Positions 1-8,484 of a stretch of DNA of 24,435 nucleotides are shown piece after piece. A program made the position numbers and the translations under genes. The notes beneath the pieces are model-generated. The model ran no database searches and was not told the origin of the DNA. It saw only the letters and a list, made by a program, of their open reading frames with translations. The first letter of the stretch is position 1; each line of letters begins with the position of its first letter. Source of the stretch: Caldimicrobium sp964493015 (GTDB lineage: Bacteria; Desulfobacterota; Thermodesulfobacteria; Thermodesulfobacteriales; Thermodesulfobacteriaceae). Where the stretch lies: assembly GCA_964493015.1 (NCBI GenBank), contig CAZBLU010000022.1:1-24435 (forward strand), given 5' to 3'.

Positions 1-41
1 AAAAAAAGGGGCAATATTGAGTAGTTGAAAAGTTCTCTTTT

Positions 42-983
42 ATGGCTATCATTAACATTAAGATCTCCATGAACCCAAAGGAAATATTAAGTCATCTTAA
101 CCAGCTTCTTTCTGGCAAAGAGAGGGCTATTGAACTCTCTCTTATCTGTCTCTTAGCAGAAGGCCATCTCCTTATTGAGGACTTACCTGGGGTTGGCAAA
201 ACTACTCTTGCCTTAGCTCTGGCTAAGACCCTTGGGCTTTCCTTTGGGCGCATCCAAGGCACAAGTGATCTCCTTCCTTCAGACATTACAGGAAGCTCTA
301 TTTATCATAAAAAGACAGAAACCTTTCACTTCCAGAAGGGCCCTATTTTTAATCACATCCTTTTGATTGACGAAATAAATCGCATGAGCCCTAAGACCCA
401 AAGTGCCCTCCTTGAGCCTATGGAGGAAGGACAGGTTACTGTTGATGGGATGACCTATCCCCTCCCTAAGCCCTTTTTTCTCATTGCCACTCAAAACCCC
501 ATAGAGTTTTACGGAACCTTTCCCCTGCCAGAAGCCCAGCTTGACCGCTTTCTTATGAAGATTTCCATTGGCTATCCTCCCAGAGAGCTTGAAAGGGAAA
601 TCCTTAAAAGGGGAAGCCTAAAAGAGGAAGTAGAGGGCCTAAAGCCCCTTATGAGTGTAGAGGAGGTCCTTGCTCATCAGGAAGGAGTAAAAAAAGTAAA
701 GGTCTCAGAGAAGGTCCTTGACTATCTTTTAGACATAGTTGAGGCCACACGGAGAAGTCCCTACCTTACGGTTGGGGTCTCCACAAGAGGGGCCTTGAGT
801 TTGCTCTCAGCAGCCAAGGCTAAGGCCTATCTCCATGGAAGAGATTATGTGTTGCCTGAAGATTTGAAAGAGCTTTGTCCTTACGTGCTCCTTCACAGAC
901 TTATCTTTCGAGAGGAATACGTGGAGGAGAAGTCTCAAATTTTGGAAGAGATACTGAGAGCCATCCCTGTGCCTGTCTATTAG
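42..983 (+). CDS. MoxR-family AAA+ ATPase
   Basis: This is a cytoplasmic AAA+ ATPase of the MoxR family, a group thought to act as chaperones that mature or activate partner proteins. Visible motifs are Walker A PGVGKTT (about residues 49-55), Walker B ILLIDE (106-111), sensor 1 ATQNP (149-153), the LPEAQLDRF arginine-finger region (162-170) and sensor 2 STRGAL (247-252). The length of 313 aa is normal for the family. The first ATG has no clear ribosome binding site; an internal ATG at 69 (MNPKEIL) fits the usual family N terminus at least as well. It is followed by a DUF58 gene and a transglutaminase-like membrane protein, the standard MoxR/DUF58/TgpA cluster, so it probably works with them. 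The family call is sure; the client is unknown. Confidence 0.95.
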   Translation: MAIINIKISMNPKEILSHLNQLLSGKERAIELSLICLLAEGHLLIEDLPGVGKTTLALALAKTLGLSFGRIQGTSDLLPSDITGSSIYHKKTETFHFQKGPIFNHILLIDEINRMSPKTQSALLEPMEEGQVTVDGMTYPLPKPFFLIATQNPIEFYGTFPLPEAQLDRFLMKISIGYPPRELEREILKRGSLKEEVEGLKPLMSVEEVLAHQEGVKKVKVSEKVLDYLLDIVEATRRSPYLTVGVSTRGALSLLSAAKAKAYLHGRDYVLPEDLKELCPYVLLHRLIFREEYVEEKSQILEEILRAIPVPVY

Positions 984-1084
984 GTGGAATTGGTTAAGCC
1001 TGCTTTAGGCCCAATTTCCCTTACGCACAAGTTCACAAACAAGGCAAAGGGGTTATAAGTAATTTAGGGCAAACTTGGGGAGAG

Positions 1085-2005
1085 ATGAAACTTAGCGTTG
1101 GGACCCTTTTTGGAGCACTCAAGATAACCAAGGCAGGAGTCCTTTATACCCTTCTTACCATCTTTATGGGGGTTTCTGCCATTAATACGGGGAATAATCT
1201 GCTCTTTGTGATGGTCTCTCTCCTTTTGAGTTTCATGTGGCTTTCTGGGGTCTTTGCAAGAGCAAATCTTGCAAGGCTTGAGGCAAGGCTATCCTATCCC
1301 TCTGAAATCTATGTAGGAAAGAGAAGTTTCCTTTTGCTTCATTTGAGAAAGGGGTTATCCCTCTTACCTGGCTTTCTCTTGAGAATCGAGCTAATCTATT
1401 TAGACCCTTACGGAGAAAGGCTCTCTTTAAAGGGAAAGATAGCTTTCCTCAAAGGGGAGAGGGAACTTTATCTTCCCTTTGAGCCTAAGAAGAGGGGCCT
1501 ATACAAGGTAGAAGAGCTTAAGATTTCTTCCCTCTTTCCCATGGGGCTTTTTGAGAGGAGGAAGTGGCTTGACTTAAAGGAAGAGTGGGTCGTTTTCCCT
1601 GAGCCAAAGAGGTGTATCTATGCTCAGATAAGTAGGGATAGGCCTTCTTTTGCAGAGGAGAGGATGAAGGCTCAGCTTGGGCAAAGTGTCTTTGAAAGGC
1701 TTGAAGAGTATTCACCTGGGACACCAAGGAAACTTATTTCCTGGAAGAGTCTTGCTAAGTGGGAGGAATTAAAGAAAAAGGTTTTTATTGAAGGGCAGAA
1801 TCCTCCTCTTCTCTTGGAGATTGAAAAACTTCCTGGGGAAAATTTAGAGGAAAGGCTTTCCTGTGCCACCTATTTGGTCCTTGAGGCCTTTAAAAAGGGG
1901 ACCTCAATTGCCGTTAAATTGGGAAATACCCTACTTCACTCCTCGGGAAATTATAACAGTAAAATAAAAATCTTGAGAGAGCTTGCCCTTTATGGAAAGG
2001 ACTAA
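1085..2005 (+). CDS. DUF58 domain protein, membrane-anchored
   Basis: The protein of 306 aa begins with two closely spaced hydrophobic segments (about residues 15-55), followed by a soluble domain. The family signature appears around residues 208-225 as YSPGTPRKLISWKSLAK, close to the usual Y-x-P-G-D-x-x-R-x-I-x-W pattern, but with Thr in place of the common Asp. DUF58 proteins contain a vWA-like region and are nearly always encoded beside MoxR ATPases; their biochemical role is not settled. A strong ribosome binding site (GGGGAGAG) lies directly before the ATG. The gene overlaps the next frame by 14 to 23 bases depending on that gene's start, so translation is probably coupled. Confidence 0.92.
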   Translation: MKLSVGTLFGALKITKAGVLYTLLTIFMGVSAINTGNNLLFVMVSLLLSFMWLSGVFARANLARLEARLSYPSEIYVGKRSFLLLHLRKGLSLLPGFLLRIELIYLDPYGERLSLKGKIAFLKGERELYLPFEPKKRGLYKVEELKISSLFPMGLFERRKWLDLKEEWVVFPEPKRCIYAQISRDRPSFAEERMKAQLGQSVFERLEEYSPGTPRKLISWKSLAKWEELKKKVFIEGQNPPLLLEIEKLPGENLEERLSCATYLVLEAFKKGTSIAVKLGNTLLHSSGNYNSKIKILRELALYGKD

Positions 2006-3950
2006 GTTGGAAAGACTCCTCTTAGGGCTAAGTCTCCTAATTCCCTTTATCCTTGCCTTTCAAGTGCTTTCTAAGGAGATCTATTTCCTCACGGTTGGGC
2101 TAACCCTTTTAGCCTTTTTTCTTGAGGGAAAGGGGGTCTTTCTCCCCAGATTCTTCATCAATGCCTCAGGGGTTCTTTTTATAATCTTTTTTCTTCTTAC
2201 AGTCAATCTCTCCAATTTCTTAGAAAATGCCCTAAGAACCCTTTTCCTTCTCCTTACCCTAAAGTTATTAGAGAGGAAGAGATTAAGGGACTTTTTCCAG
2301 ATATATCTCCTTGAGTTTCTCATCTTTGCAGGATTTAGCTATTTCTTTACAAGTTTTTGGTTTTTTCTTTTGCTCTTTGTCCAGATAGTTCTCATAAGTT
2401 ATGCCCTTTTTCTTCACCTTTATATGGAAGAGGGGGAAGCAAAGTTCCTTAGGGGTGAAGAGTTGAGGCATATTATCCTTACCTTGGGGCTTTTGCTCTC
2501 CTTTACTTTTCTACTCTCTTCTCTATTTTTCCTTGGGCTTCCCAGGCTATCTTCTCCCCTTTTTAATCTTTTCACCAAGGAAGAAAAAAAGGCACAGAGT
2601 GGGTTTACAGATAAAATAAGACTTGGTGAGATATCAGAAATTCAAGAGAGCTCAAGAGTTATCTTGAGATTTATCTTAGAGAGTGGAAATCTCACTCATC
2701 CTGAATCTCTTTATTTTAGGGTTATGACTTATGACTACTTTGATGGTAAGACCTGGCAAAAGGGTATGACAATCCCTGATATCTCCCCCTTTAAAGGAGT
2801 TCCCATGAGAGGGAAGAGGGCAACCATTTACCTGGAAGAGGACTTAGAGGGTTATCTTCCTGTGCCAGAATATACAAGCCAAGTGAGAAGTAATGTGAGG
2901 ATTAGAGGGCTTCTTGATGGGACCTATGCCCTTGCTGAGGTGACAAGTTATCCCCTTAAGTATGAAGTCTCTTTTGTAGAAGGCCATCCAATGGATGAGG
3001 AGATAAACCTTGAAGCCTATTTGCAGGTGCCAGAGGTAAAGGAAAGTATTAGAGAGCTTGCTCAAAGATTGAGAGGGAAAACTCAAGAGGAGACCTTGCG
3101 AAACATTTTGGCCTACTATCAAAGGGAGAACTTTAAGTATAGCCTTAAGGACTTACCCTTGGGAGCAGCCCCATTGGAGCGTTTCCTCTTTGAAACCAAG
3201 AGGGGCAATTGTGAATATTTTGCTGGGGCAACGGCCTTGCTTTTGAGAATGAATGAGGTCCCTGCAAGGCTTGTGGGGGGCTTTAAGGGGGCAATCTATC
3301 AGAAAAGGGGCAATTATTACCTTGTTTTAGAGAGGTTTGCTCATGCCTGGGTTGAGGCCTACATTGGGGGAAAGTGGATTCGGGTGGACCCAAGCCCTGC
3401 CTCAACCTTTCAGGCCTTTCCAAGAGAAGGGGGGCTCCTTTCGAAACTTCGTCTCTATGCAGATATCATAAACTTCTATTACACCAAATTCATCCTTGAT
3501 TACGACCTAAAGAAACAGAAAAAACTCCTCCATCTCCTGGGAAAAACCTTCTCACAGGTTATACAAAAGAAAGAATATAGAGGGCAGGAAAGGGATGGCT
3601 CTTTCTCCTCTTTGCGAAAGGGTCTGATCTTTATTCTCCTTTTAGTCATCTTTGTGGGCCTTTTCCTGAAATATAGAGGCCTCTTTAAGTTCTTGGGAAG
3701 GTGTATCACACACCCAGAAGTGCGGCTTTACTATGCCTTTGAGCGGGAACTTAAAAAGAGGGGTTATATCAGGGAGCCTTGGGAGGGCATTTTTGACCTG
3801 GTAGATAAAATAGGCGAGCCTGAGCTAAGGGAGGGTGCAAGAAGATTTGCCGAAATCTACTCTTCCTATTATTATAAAGAGAAGGCCTTTGATAAAGAGG
3901 CCCTTGAGGAGCTAAAGTCTTGGCTGAAGAGGTTAAAGAGCTTGAGGTAA
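1992..3950 (+). CDS. TgpA-like membrane transglutaminase (DUF3488/transglutaminase-like)
   Basis: A large membrane protein with about six N-terminal transmembrane helices (roughly residues 8-190), a periplasmic transglutaminase-like domain, one further helix (about 543-560) and a C-terminal DUF4129-like tail. The catalytic triad is visible: Cys407 in GNCEYFAGAT, His451 in FAHAWVEAY and Asp466 in RVDPSPAS, numbered from the ATG at 1992. I prefer that ATG to the in-frame TTG at 1983 because a GAGAG sequence sits about ten bases upstream. Members of this family are paired with MoxR and DUF58 proteins, as here; TgpA of Pseudomonas is the named relative. A complete triad suggests an active thiol enzyme, but the substrate cannot be told from sequence. 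Its 3' end overlaps pgsA by 31 bases. Confidence 0.93.
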   Translation: MERTKLERLLLGLSLLIPFILAFQVLSKEIYFLTVGLTLLAFFLEGKGVFLPRFFINASGVLFIIFFLLTVNLSNFLENALRTLFLLLTLKLLERKRLRDFFQIYLLEFLIFAGFSYFFTSFWFFLLLFVQIVLISYALFLHLYMEEGEAKFLRGEELRHIILTLGLLLSFTFLLSSLFFLGLPRLSSPLFNLFTKEEKKAQSGFTDKIRLGEISEIQESSRVILRFILESGNLTHPESLYFRVMTYDYFDGKTWQKGMTIPDISPFKGVPMRGKRATIYLEEDLEGYLPVPEYTSQVRSNVRIRGLLDGTYALAEVTSYPLKYEVSFVEGHPMDEEINLEAYLQVPEVKESIRELAQRLRGKTQEETLRNILAYYQRENFKYSLKDLPLGAAPLERFLFETKRGNCEYFAGATALLLRMNEVPARLVGGFKGAIYQKRGNYYLVLERFAHAWVEAYIGGKWIRVDPSPASTFQAFPREGGLLSKLRLYADIINFYYTKFILDYDLKKQKKLLHLLGKTFSQVIQKKEYRGQERDGSFSSLRKGLIFILLLVIFVGLFLKYRGLFKFLGRCITHPEVRLYYAFERELKKRGYIREPWEGIFDLVDKIGEPELREGARRFAEIYSSYYYKEKAFDKEALEELKSWLKRLKSLR

Positions 3951-4840
3951 AAGGAGAACCCTTAGAAAAGGGGGGACTTCTTAAGGAGATTACTCCTAAT
4001 AGGATCACCCTACTTCGCATCTTTCTTTTGCCCTTGCCTTGTGCACTTCTCTTTTTGGAGGGGTATCTTGCCAAGCTCTTTTCCCTTGGGCTTGGCTCCC
4101 TACTTGGGTTTACCGATTATGTGGATGGCGTCTTAGCCAGAAAACAGAGGAAAATTACCACCTTTGGGGCTATGCTTGACCCTGTGGCAGATAAAATTTT
4201 TGTCACCGTGGTCTATCTCACCCTTGTTTACTTGGAATATATCCCCTTTTTGCCTGTGGCTCTCTTGATCAGTCGTGAGCTCCTGGTTGCTAATTTAAGG
4301 AGCTGGTTTCCTGAGGAAACTAAGGTGGTAAACCTTGCTCGCTGGAAAACAGGCTTGCAGATGGTCCTTGCGGGGCTTGCTATTGTGCTGAGTATTCTTG
4401 ATCGGAGCTATCTCAAAGTTCTTCACTATGCCCTTTGGGGGCTTGCTTTTTTTAGCTACTTTTCTGCTTTTCCCTATTTCTATAGGGTTAAAAGGGCCTT
4501 TAGGCGCACTCAGACTGAACCCCTTCTTTTTGCCAAATCCCTCCTCTCTTTGGGCTTTGGGTTGACCCTACTTTTCGTCTTTCCCTACGTGGGGAGGCTA
4601 TTCTTCATTATTCAGTTTGCCCTTTCCTTATATTTCTTAAGAAAAGGGCTTGCCAGGACGTCTCCCCTCCACGCCCAAGAAGAGTCCCTCCTCATCATTG
4701 GGCTACTCTTAGGTATGGCTTTTGAAGCCCTTCTCAAGGGAGAGCTATTTTATAGCCTCCTCTTAGTGCTTGCCTTTAGCCTTTACAGAGATGGAGTGAA
4801 AAGTTTTAAACTTGTTTGGGAGATCTTAAGGCTGAAATAG
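3920..4840 (+). CDS. pgsA: CDP-alcohol phosphatidyltransferase, PgsA-like, with C-terminal extension
   Basis: This is an integral membrane enzyme that probably makes phosphatidylglycerophosphate from CDP-diacylglycerol and glycerol-3-phosphate. The full family motif D-G-x2-A-R-x8-G-x3-D-x3-D is present from Asp69 to Asp91 (DGVLAR then G83, D87, D91). The chosen start is a TTG at 3920 inside the preceding gene, with GAGGAG about nine bases upstream. At 306 aa it is about 120 residues longer than a typical PgsA: after the core (to about residue 190) there are roughly four more hydrophobic segments with no function I recognise. Other CDP-alcohol transferases cannot be excluded. Its last 35 bases overlap the convergent rpe gene. 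Confidence 0.85.
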   Translation: MAEEVKELEVKGEPLEKGGLLKEITPNRITLLRIFLLPLPCALLFLEGYLAKLFSLGLGSLLGFTDYVDGVLARKQRKITTFGAMLDPVADKIFVTVVYLTLVYLEYIPFLPVALLISRELLVANLRSWFPEETKVVNLARWKTGLQMVLAGLAIVLSILDRSYLKVLHYALWGLAFFSYFSAFPYFYRVKRAFRRTQTEPLLFAKSLLSLGFGLTLLFVFPYVGRLFFIIQFALSLYFLRKGLARTSPLHAQEESLLIIGLLLGMAFEALLKGELFYSLLLVLAFSLYRDGVKSFKLVWEILRLK

Positions 4841-5507
4841 CCTTAGCATAGTCACCCTTTCCAAAGACGGCAGTGCCTGCAACCAAGATGTCGGCTCCTG
4901 CTGAGATAACCTGAGGAGCAGTTTCCACATTTATGCCACCGTCAACCTCTATAAGCACTTGAAGGCCTCTTTGCAAAATGGTGTTTTTGAGCTTTTCAAT
5001 CTTCTTTAAGCTCTGGGGGATAAATTTTTGGCCGCCAAAGCCTGGATTAACACTCATAATGAGGACAAAATCAAGCTCTTCCAGGAGATAGTCTAAGACC
5101 TCAAGAGGGGTATGAGGATTAAGGGAGACCCCTGCCTTTTTGCCAAGCTCTTTGATAGCCGTAATAGCCCTATGCAGATGCGGGGTAGCCTCTGCATGGA
5201 CGCAGATAAGATCTGCCCCTGCTTTAGCAAAGTGCTCAAGGTATCTCTCAGGGTTGATGATCATGAGATGGACATCAAAGGGTAGCTTTGTATGGGGCCT
5301 GAGGGAGGCAATAATGGGAGGTCCAAAGGTTAGATTTGGCACAAAAACCCCATCCATTACATCAAGGTGCAGGAGATCTGCCCCAGCAGCCTCTACAGCC
5401 TTTACCTCTTCTCCAAGGCGCGCAAAGTCTGCAGAGAGAAGGGAGGGGGCTATAAGAGGGCTTATCTTTTGAAGCCTATTTATCATGGGTTGAACCTTTT
5501 CTTGCAT
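4806..5507 (-). CDS. rpe: Ribulose-phosphate 3-epimerase
   Basis: A cytoplasmic TIM-barrel enzyme that interconverts ribulose-5-phosphate and xylulose-5-phosphate in the pentose phosphate pathway. Recognisable motifs are IAPSLLSADF (19-28), LHLDVMDGVFVPNLTFGP (46-63), SVNPGFGGQKF (152-162) and EVDGGIN (187-193). The expected metal ligands and catalytic acids are in place: His47, Asp49, His80 and Asp189. The first ATG lies within the upstream 145-aa gene; an ATG eight codons in would also give a normal protein. It is last in a four-gene minus-strand cluster, overlapping its upstream neighbour by 32 bases. Its 3' end overlaps the convergent pgsA by 35 bases. Confidence 0.96.
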   Translation of the reverse strand: MQEKVQPMINRLQKISPLIAPSLLSADFARLGEEVKAVEAAGADLLHLDVMDGVFVPNLTFGPPIIASLRPHTKLPFDVHLMIINPERYLEHFAKAGADLICVHAEATPHLHRAITAIKELGKKAGVSLNPHTPLEVLDYLLEELDFVLIMSVNPGFGGQKFIPQSLKKIEKLKNTILQRGLQVLIEVDGGINVETAPQVISAGADILVAGTAVFGKGDYAKAISALRSPKQV

Positions 5508-5913
5508 GAAGGGGTATTACTTTATCATCCCCCTTTGATTTTCTTTTAGAAGTGGAAACTTTAGTTCCTTCCATCTCTTGAGAGGGCTTTGGGGCAGGAA
5601 CTGCTTCTCCACCCATGAGAGGCAAAAAGGATTGATACTGCTGCAAGAGCTCTGCGGGGATATAGGTGGTATACCAGAGGATCTGGGCACGCTGAATGGT
5701 TATGTGGGGAAGGCCAAGAAGCACAGGAAAGAGCCCCCTCTCCTGGGAAATCATCAAAGCAGGCCATTCCATCTCGAAAAAATCTCTCTTTTCCAGGACA
5801 AATTGGAGGTTCTCATAGAGAGGATTATAACAGACCAGGCCCAGATAGAGGCCTGTAGGTAGTTGAATAAGCACGGGATTTTTGGCAACAGGTTGGCTCT
5901 GCATGATACTCAA
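5476..5913 (-). CDS. Unrecognised 145-aa soluble protein
   Basis: I do not recognise the family. The N-terminal 95 residues look like a compact folded domain: a beta-rich stretch around PVLIQLPTGLYLGLVCYNPL, then an aromatic helix-like region and LLGLPHITIQRAQILWYTTY. The C-terminal 45 residues are Pro/Ser/Lys/Glu-rich and probably disordered, ending in a basic tail. There is no signal peptide or membrane helix. It sits between lpxK (13 bases upstream) and rpe (32-base overlap), so it is very likely expressed with them, and the tight packing supports it as real. A second ATG three codons in (MQSQPV) is an alternative start. No function is proposed. Confidence 0.75.
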   Translation of the reverse strand: MSIMQSQPVAKNPVLIQLPTGLYLGLVCYNPLYENLQFVLEKRDFFEMEWPALMISQERGLFPVLLGLPHITIQRAQILWYTTYIPAELLQQYQSFLPLMGGEAVPAPKPSQEMEGTKVSTSKRKSKGDDKVIPLHARKGSTHDK

Positions 5914-5926
5914 ATTTTAGCCTATT

Positions 5927-6892
5927 TTAATTCCCTTGCAAGAATTTGTGCCCCCTTGTCAGGTGTAACCTTATGAAATCCACTAAGCCTGGGACCTCCA
6001 CTTTAAAATCAAGGTAGAAGAGGTTTTCCACAGGGGGAAGTTTAAGGTAATCCTTAAGTGTGGTGAGATAATACTTTTGGGGATCTAAAGTAAAGTGCCT
6101 ATAGTCATAGTGATCTGGAAGGGCAAGAAATTTCTCTAAGGGTATTTTCAGGTCCTTTAAAACCTGAAGAAATTGAGTGTTATAACCCAGACCTGAAAAG
6201 GCTATAAATTTGATCTCCCCTGAGGGTTTAAAATCCTTGCCTGATGCCCTGCAGATTTTCCATTCACTGCGGTAAAGCTTGAATACAGGTTTGTCTTCAA
6301 AGGCAAAGTCAAAGGGCTCTACCTCTTGATAGGTTAGCACTATGGCATGGGCCCTTTTGAGGGAACTTAAAGGTTCTCTGAGTCTTCCAAAGGGTAAAAG
6401 CCTGTCTTTTAGGTCTGCCTTTTTTAAAAGCACGAGGTCAAGATCACGATAAAGCCTTCGGTGCTGAAAGGCATCATCAAGTAAAAGCAACTCTATGTGG
6501 TGTTCTTCAAACATCCTTTTTCCACCCAAGTAGCGATCTTCACAAACAGAAATCACTATTTGTGCATGACCTCTTAGAACAAACCCTAAGAGATAGGCCT
6601 CATCCCCTGCATCCCTCAAAGAGGCCTTTAACTTCCCTTCTGAAAACACTTCTCTATAGCCAGAGCTACTTCTCTTGTAACCACGAAGGAGAATTCCAAC
6701 TCTGTAGTGTTGGGAGAGCTTTTCTGCAAGAAAGCGCGTAAGAGTAGTTTTCCCAGTGCCTCCACAGGAGAGATTTCCCACGGAGATTACAGGCAAAGGG
6801 AGCCTTTTTATACTTAGGAGGCCTAAGTCATAGAGGAAGTTTCTCAGAGAGACTGCCCAAAGGTAAGGATTAAGAAGAGAGAGGGCCTTCAT
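5927..6892 (-). CDS. lpxK: Tetraacyldisaccharide 4'-kinase (LpxK)
   Basis: LpxK phosphorylates the 4' position of the lipid A disaccharide at the inner membrane, a late step of lipid A synthesis. The N terminus carries the expected amphipathic/membrane-associated segment (YLWAVSLRNFLYDLGLL). It is followed by the unusual P-loop GNLSCGGTGKTT (39-50), typical of LpxK, and by DDAFQHRRLYRDLD (139-152), the second family signature. The length of 321 aa is normal. The gene begins inside the 3' end of the flippase-like gene (23-base overlap). Its presence shows that the organism makes lipid A. It matches the Kdo and Lpt genes further along the window. Confidence 0.96.
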   Translation of the reverse strand: MKALSLLNPYLWAVSLRNFLYDLGLLSIKRLPLPVISVGNLSCGGTGKTTLTRFLAEKLSQHYRVGILLRGYKRSSSGYREVFSEGKLKASLRDAGDEAYLLGFVLRGHAQIVISVCEDRYLGGKRMFEEHHIELLLLDDAFQHRRLYRDLDLVLLKKADLKDRLLPFGRLREPLSSLKRAHAIVLTYQEVEPFDFAFEDKPVFKLYRSEWKICRASGKDFKPSGEIKFIAFSGLGYNTQFLQVLKDLKIPLEKFLALPDHYDYRHFTLDPQKYYLTTLKDYLKLPPVENLFYLDFKVEVPGLVDFIRLHLTRGHKFLQGN

Positions 6893-7871
6893 TTTTCTCT
6901 TTTAATTTCTTGAGGTCCTTTAGAAGGAAGGAAACAAAGATTAAGCCACCTAAGAGGGCGCTAAGATATTGGCTAAGAACGCGCCAGAGCATGACAAAGA
7001 GGCCTAAGTATTCCTCCTCTAAATGGGGAGAAAAGATAGGAAGGGCCCCAAGTTCCCCCACACCACTTCCCCCAGGGGTAGGACTTATAAAGATAGCGTA
7101 TAACAGGGGAAGCTGGTCGATAAAAACCTCCTTTATATCAGCCCCTCTATTGAAGGCCTTGGTCAAGAAAACTCCCATAAGTAAAAAACTGAAATATAGG
7201 AGGACACTTAACCCTAAGGCCAAAAGAAAGGTCTTCTTCTTTGTTCTAAAAAAGATTTTACAGGTTACCACATATCTTAAAAAGGTCCTTCGCAGCTTGG
7301 TCATAAAATCAAGGTGTTTACCCCTCTCTTTGCCTCGAAAGAGGAGTTTAAAGGCTGTATAGGCAAGAAGTGATATTATCAAAAGAACCCCTACAATGAA
7401 GAGGAATTCCTTTGTTTGTTTGGGATCCTTCAAGAGGGCCTTTAAAGTGAGGGGAAAAAAGAGGAGATAGAAGAAAAAACCAGAAAAACCCTTCATGGTG
7501 ACGATAGTCATGATTTGATAAAATTGTCCTCCCTTGCGGGCAAGGGTATAGAGGGGTAAAAATTCTCCCCCTAAGTGGGCTGGAGTGACGGTGGCTCCAA
7601 AGGTATTGGTTAGTGAGACGAGATAGCCATACCAGAGGGGATAAACCACACCTAAAGCCCTGGCCAAAACAATGACCCTCAGCGTGTCAAAGGTGTGAAA
7701 GAGAAAAAGAAAAAGCAAAGTGAGGGAGAGGTATTTTTTATCGAGAAGCTTTAGCGTGCTTAAAAGGTCCTTGGGAAAATATTTATATCCTAAGTAGGTA
7801 AAAGATAAAAGAATGATAAAGAGGGAGATAAGAAATCCATAAAAAAGATTGCGCATCATGGTGTAGGCCAT
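6870..7871 (-). CDS. Flippase-like polytopic membrane protein (YbhN/LPG synthase TM family)
   Basis: An integral membrane protein of 333 aa with about eight hydrophobic helices. The signature PTPGGSGVGELG near the penultimate helix is diagnostic of the flippase-like/lysylphosphatidylglycerol-synthase transmembrane family (TIGR00374, UPF0104, YbhN). No soluble aminoacyl-transferase domain is attached, so this is not a full MprF. Members are suspected of moving lipids or lipid-linked sugars across the inner membrane. Being first in a cluster with lpxK makes a lipid role plausible, but this is inference. The start is uncertain: ATG at 7871, 7859 and 7856 are all in frame, none with a clear ribosome binding site. 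Confidence 0.88.
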   Translation of the reverse strand: MAYTMMRNLFYGFLISLFIILLSFTYLGYKYFPKDLLSTLKLLDKKYLSLTLLFLFLFHTFDTLRVIVLARALGVVYPLWYGYLVSLTNTFGATVTPAHLGGEFLPLYTLARKGGQFYQIMTIVTMKGFSGFFFYLLFFPLTLKALLKDPKQTKEFLFIVGVLLIISLLAYTAFKLLFRGKERGKHLDFMTKLRRTFLRYVVTCKIFFRTKKKTFLLALGLSVLLYFSFLLMGVFLTKAFNRGADIKEVFIDQLPLLYAIFISPTPGGSGVGELGALPIFSPHLEEEYLGLFVMLWRVLSQYLSALLGGLIFVSFLLKDLKKLKEKNEGPLSS

Positions 7872-7958
7872 TATAACATATGGAAGGGACTTTTAAAACA
7901 GAACTTTTCTGGTATCTTATAGACAGAAAGCCTAATCTTCTCAAAAGGTTTCTACTCC

Positions 7959-8453
7959 ATGGAAAAGAGAATACTCTGGGCACCTTGGCGGGGAGTATAC
8001 GTGAGTGAAAAAAAGAGGGAAGGCTGTATCTTTTGCCCTCCCTTTGAAGGGGTCTCCCCTGAGGACAGGCCTATTCTCTATTTTGACGCCCTGGTCATGG
8101 TTATGCTCAACAAGTTCCCCTATAATACTGGGCATCTCTTAATCTCTCCAGTAAGACATGTTGCGGACCTGGAAAGCCTTAGCGAGGAAGAGCTTTTAGC
8201 CTTGATGAAAATGGCTCAACAAGCCCTGAGTATACTTAAAGAGGTGTTAAAGCCTGATGGCTTTAATGTAGGTTTCAACCTTGGTAAGGTCTCAGGAGCA
8301 GGATATCCTGACCACATCCATCTCCAAATCGTGCCCCGCTGGGAAGGGGATGTCAATTTTTTGACCCTTTTATCTGAGGTTAGGCTTGCCTCTCAGCATT
8401 ATTTACAGGTTTATGAAAGATTAAAGCCCTATTTTGATAGGCTAAAAAGATAA
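7959..8453 (+). CDS. HIT-family nucleotide hydrolase/phosphorylase (Ap4A phosphorylase-like)
   Basis: A small cytoplasmic enzyme of the histidine-triad superfamily. It begins with LWAPWRGVYV (6-15) and a GCIFC motif (Cys23, Cys26), which in this subgroup helps bind zinc. It ends its core with the triad DHIHLQIVPRW (His119, His121, Gln123 and the following hydrophobic residues). This branch acts on dinucleoside polyphosphates or AMP-linked substrates such as Ap4A. The substrate here cannot be fixed from sequence. It is divergent from the flippase-like gene across an 87-base spacer and lies 31 bases before ppcA, so the two may share a transcript. Confidence 0.93.
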   Translation: MEKRILWAPWRGVYVSEKKREGCIFCPPFEGVSPEDRPILYFDALVMVMLNKFPYNTGHLLISPVRHVADLESLSEEELLALMKMAQQALSILKEVLKPDGFNVGFNLGKVSGAGYPDHIHLQIVPRWEGDVNFLTLLSEVRLASQHYLQVYERLKPYFDRLKR

Positions 8454-8484
8454 GTAATTTTTTCTAATTGAATTGAGGGCATTC

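Noticed and set aside
5140..5472. Plus-strand open frames of 60-110 codons inside rpe, and similar antisense frames in most other genes
   Set aside because: They lie opposite strongly conserved proteins, lack ribosome sites and encode no recognisable domain.
7856..7871. TATAAT on the minus strand as a promoter for the flippase-like gene
   Set aside because: It overlaps the first ATG (TATAATG), has no good -35 box, and would require a leaderless start at the third ATG.
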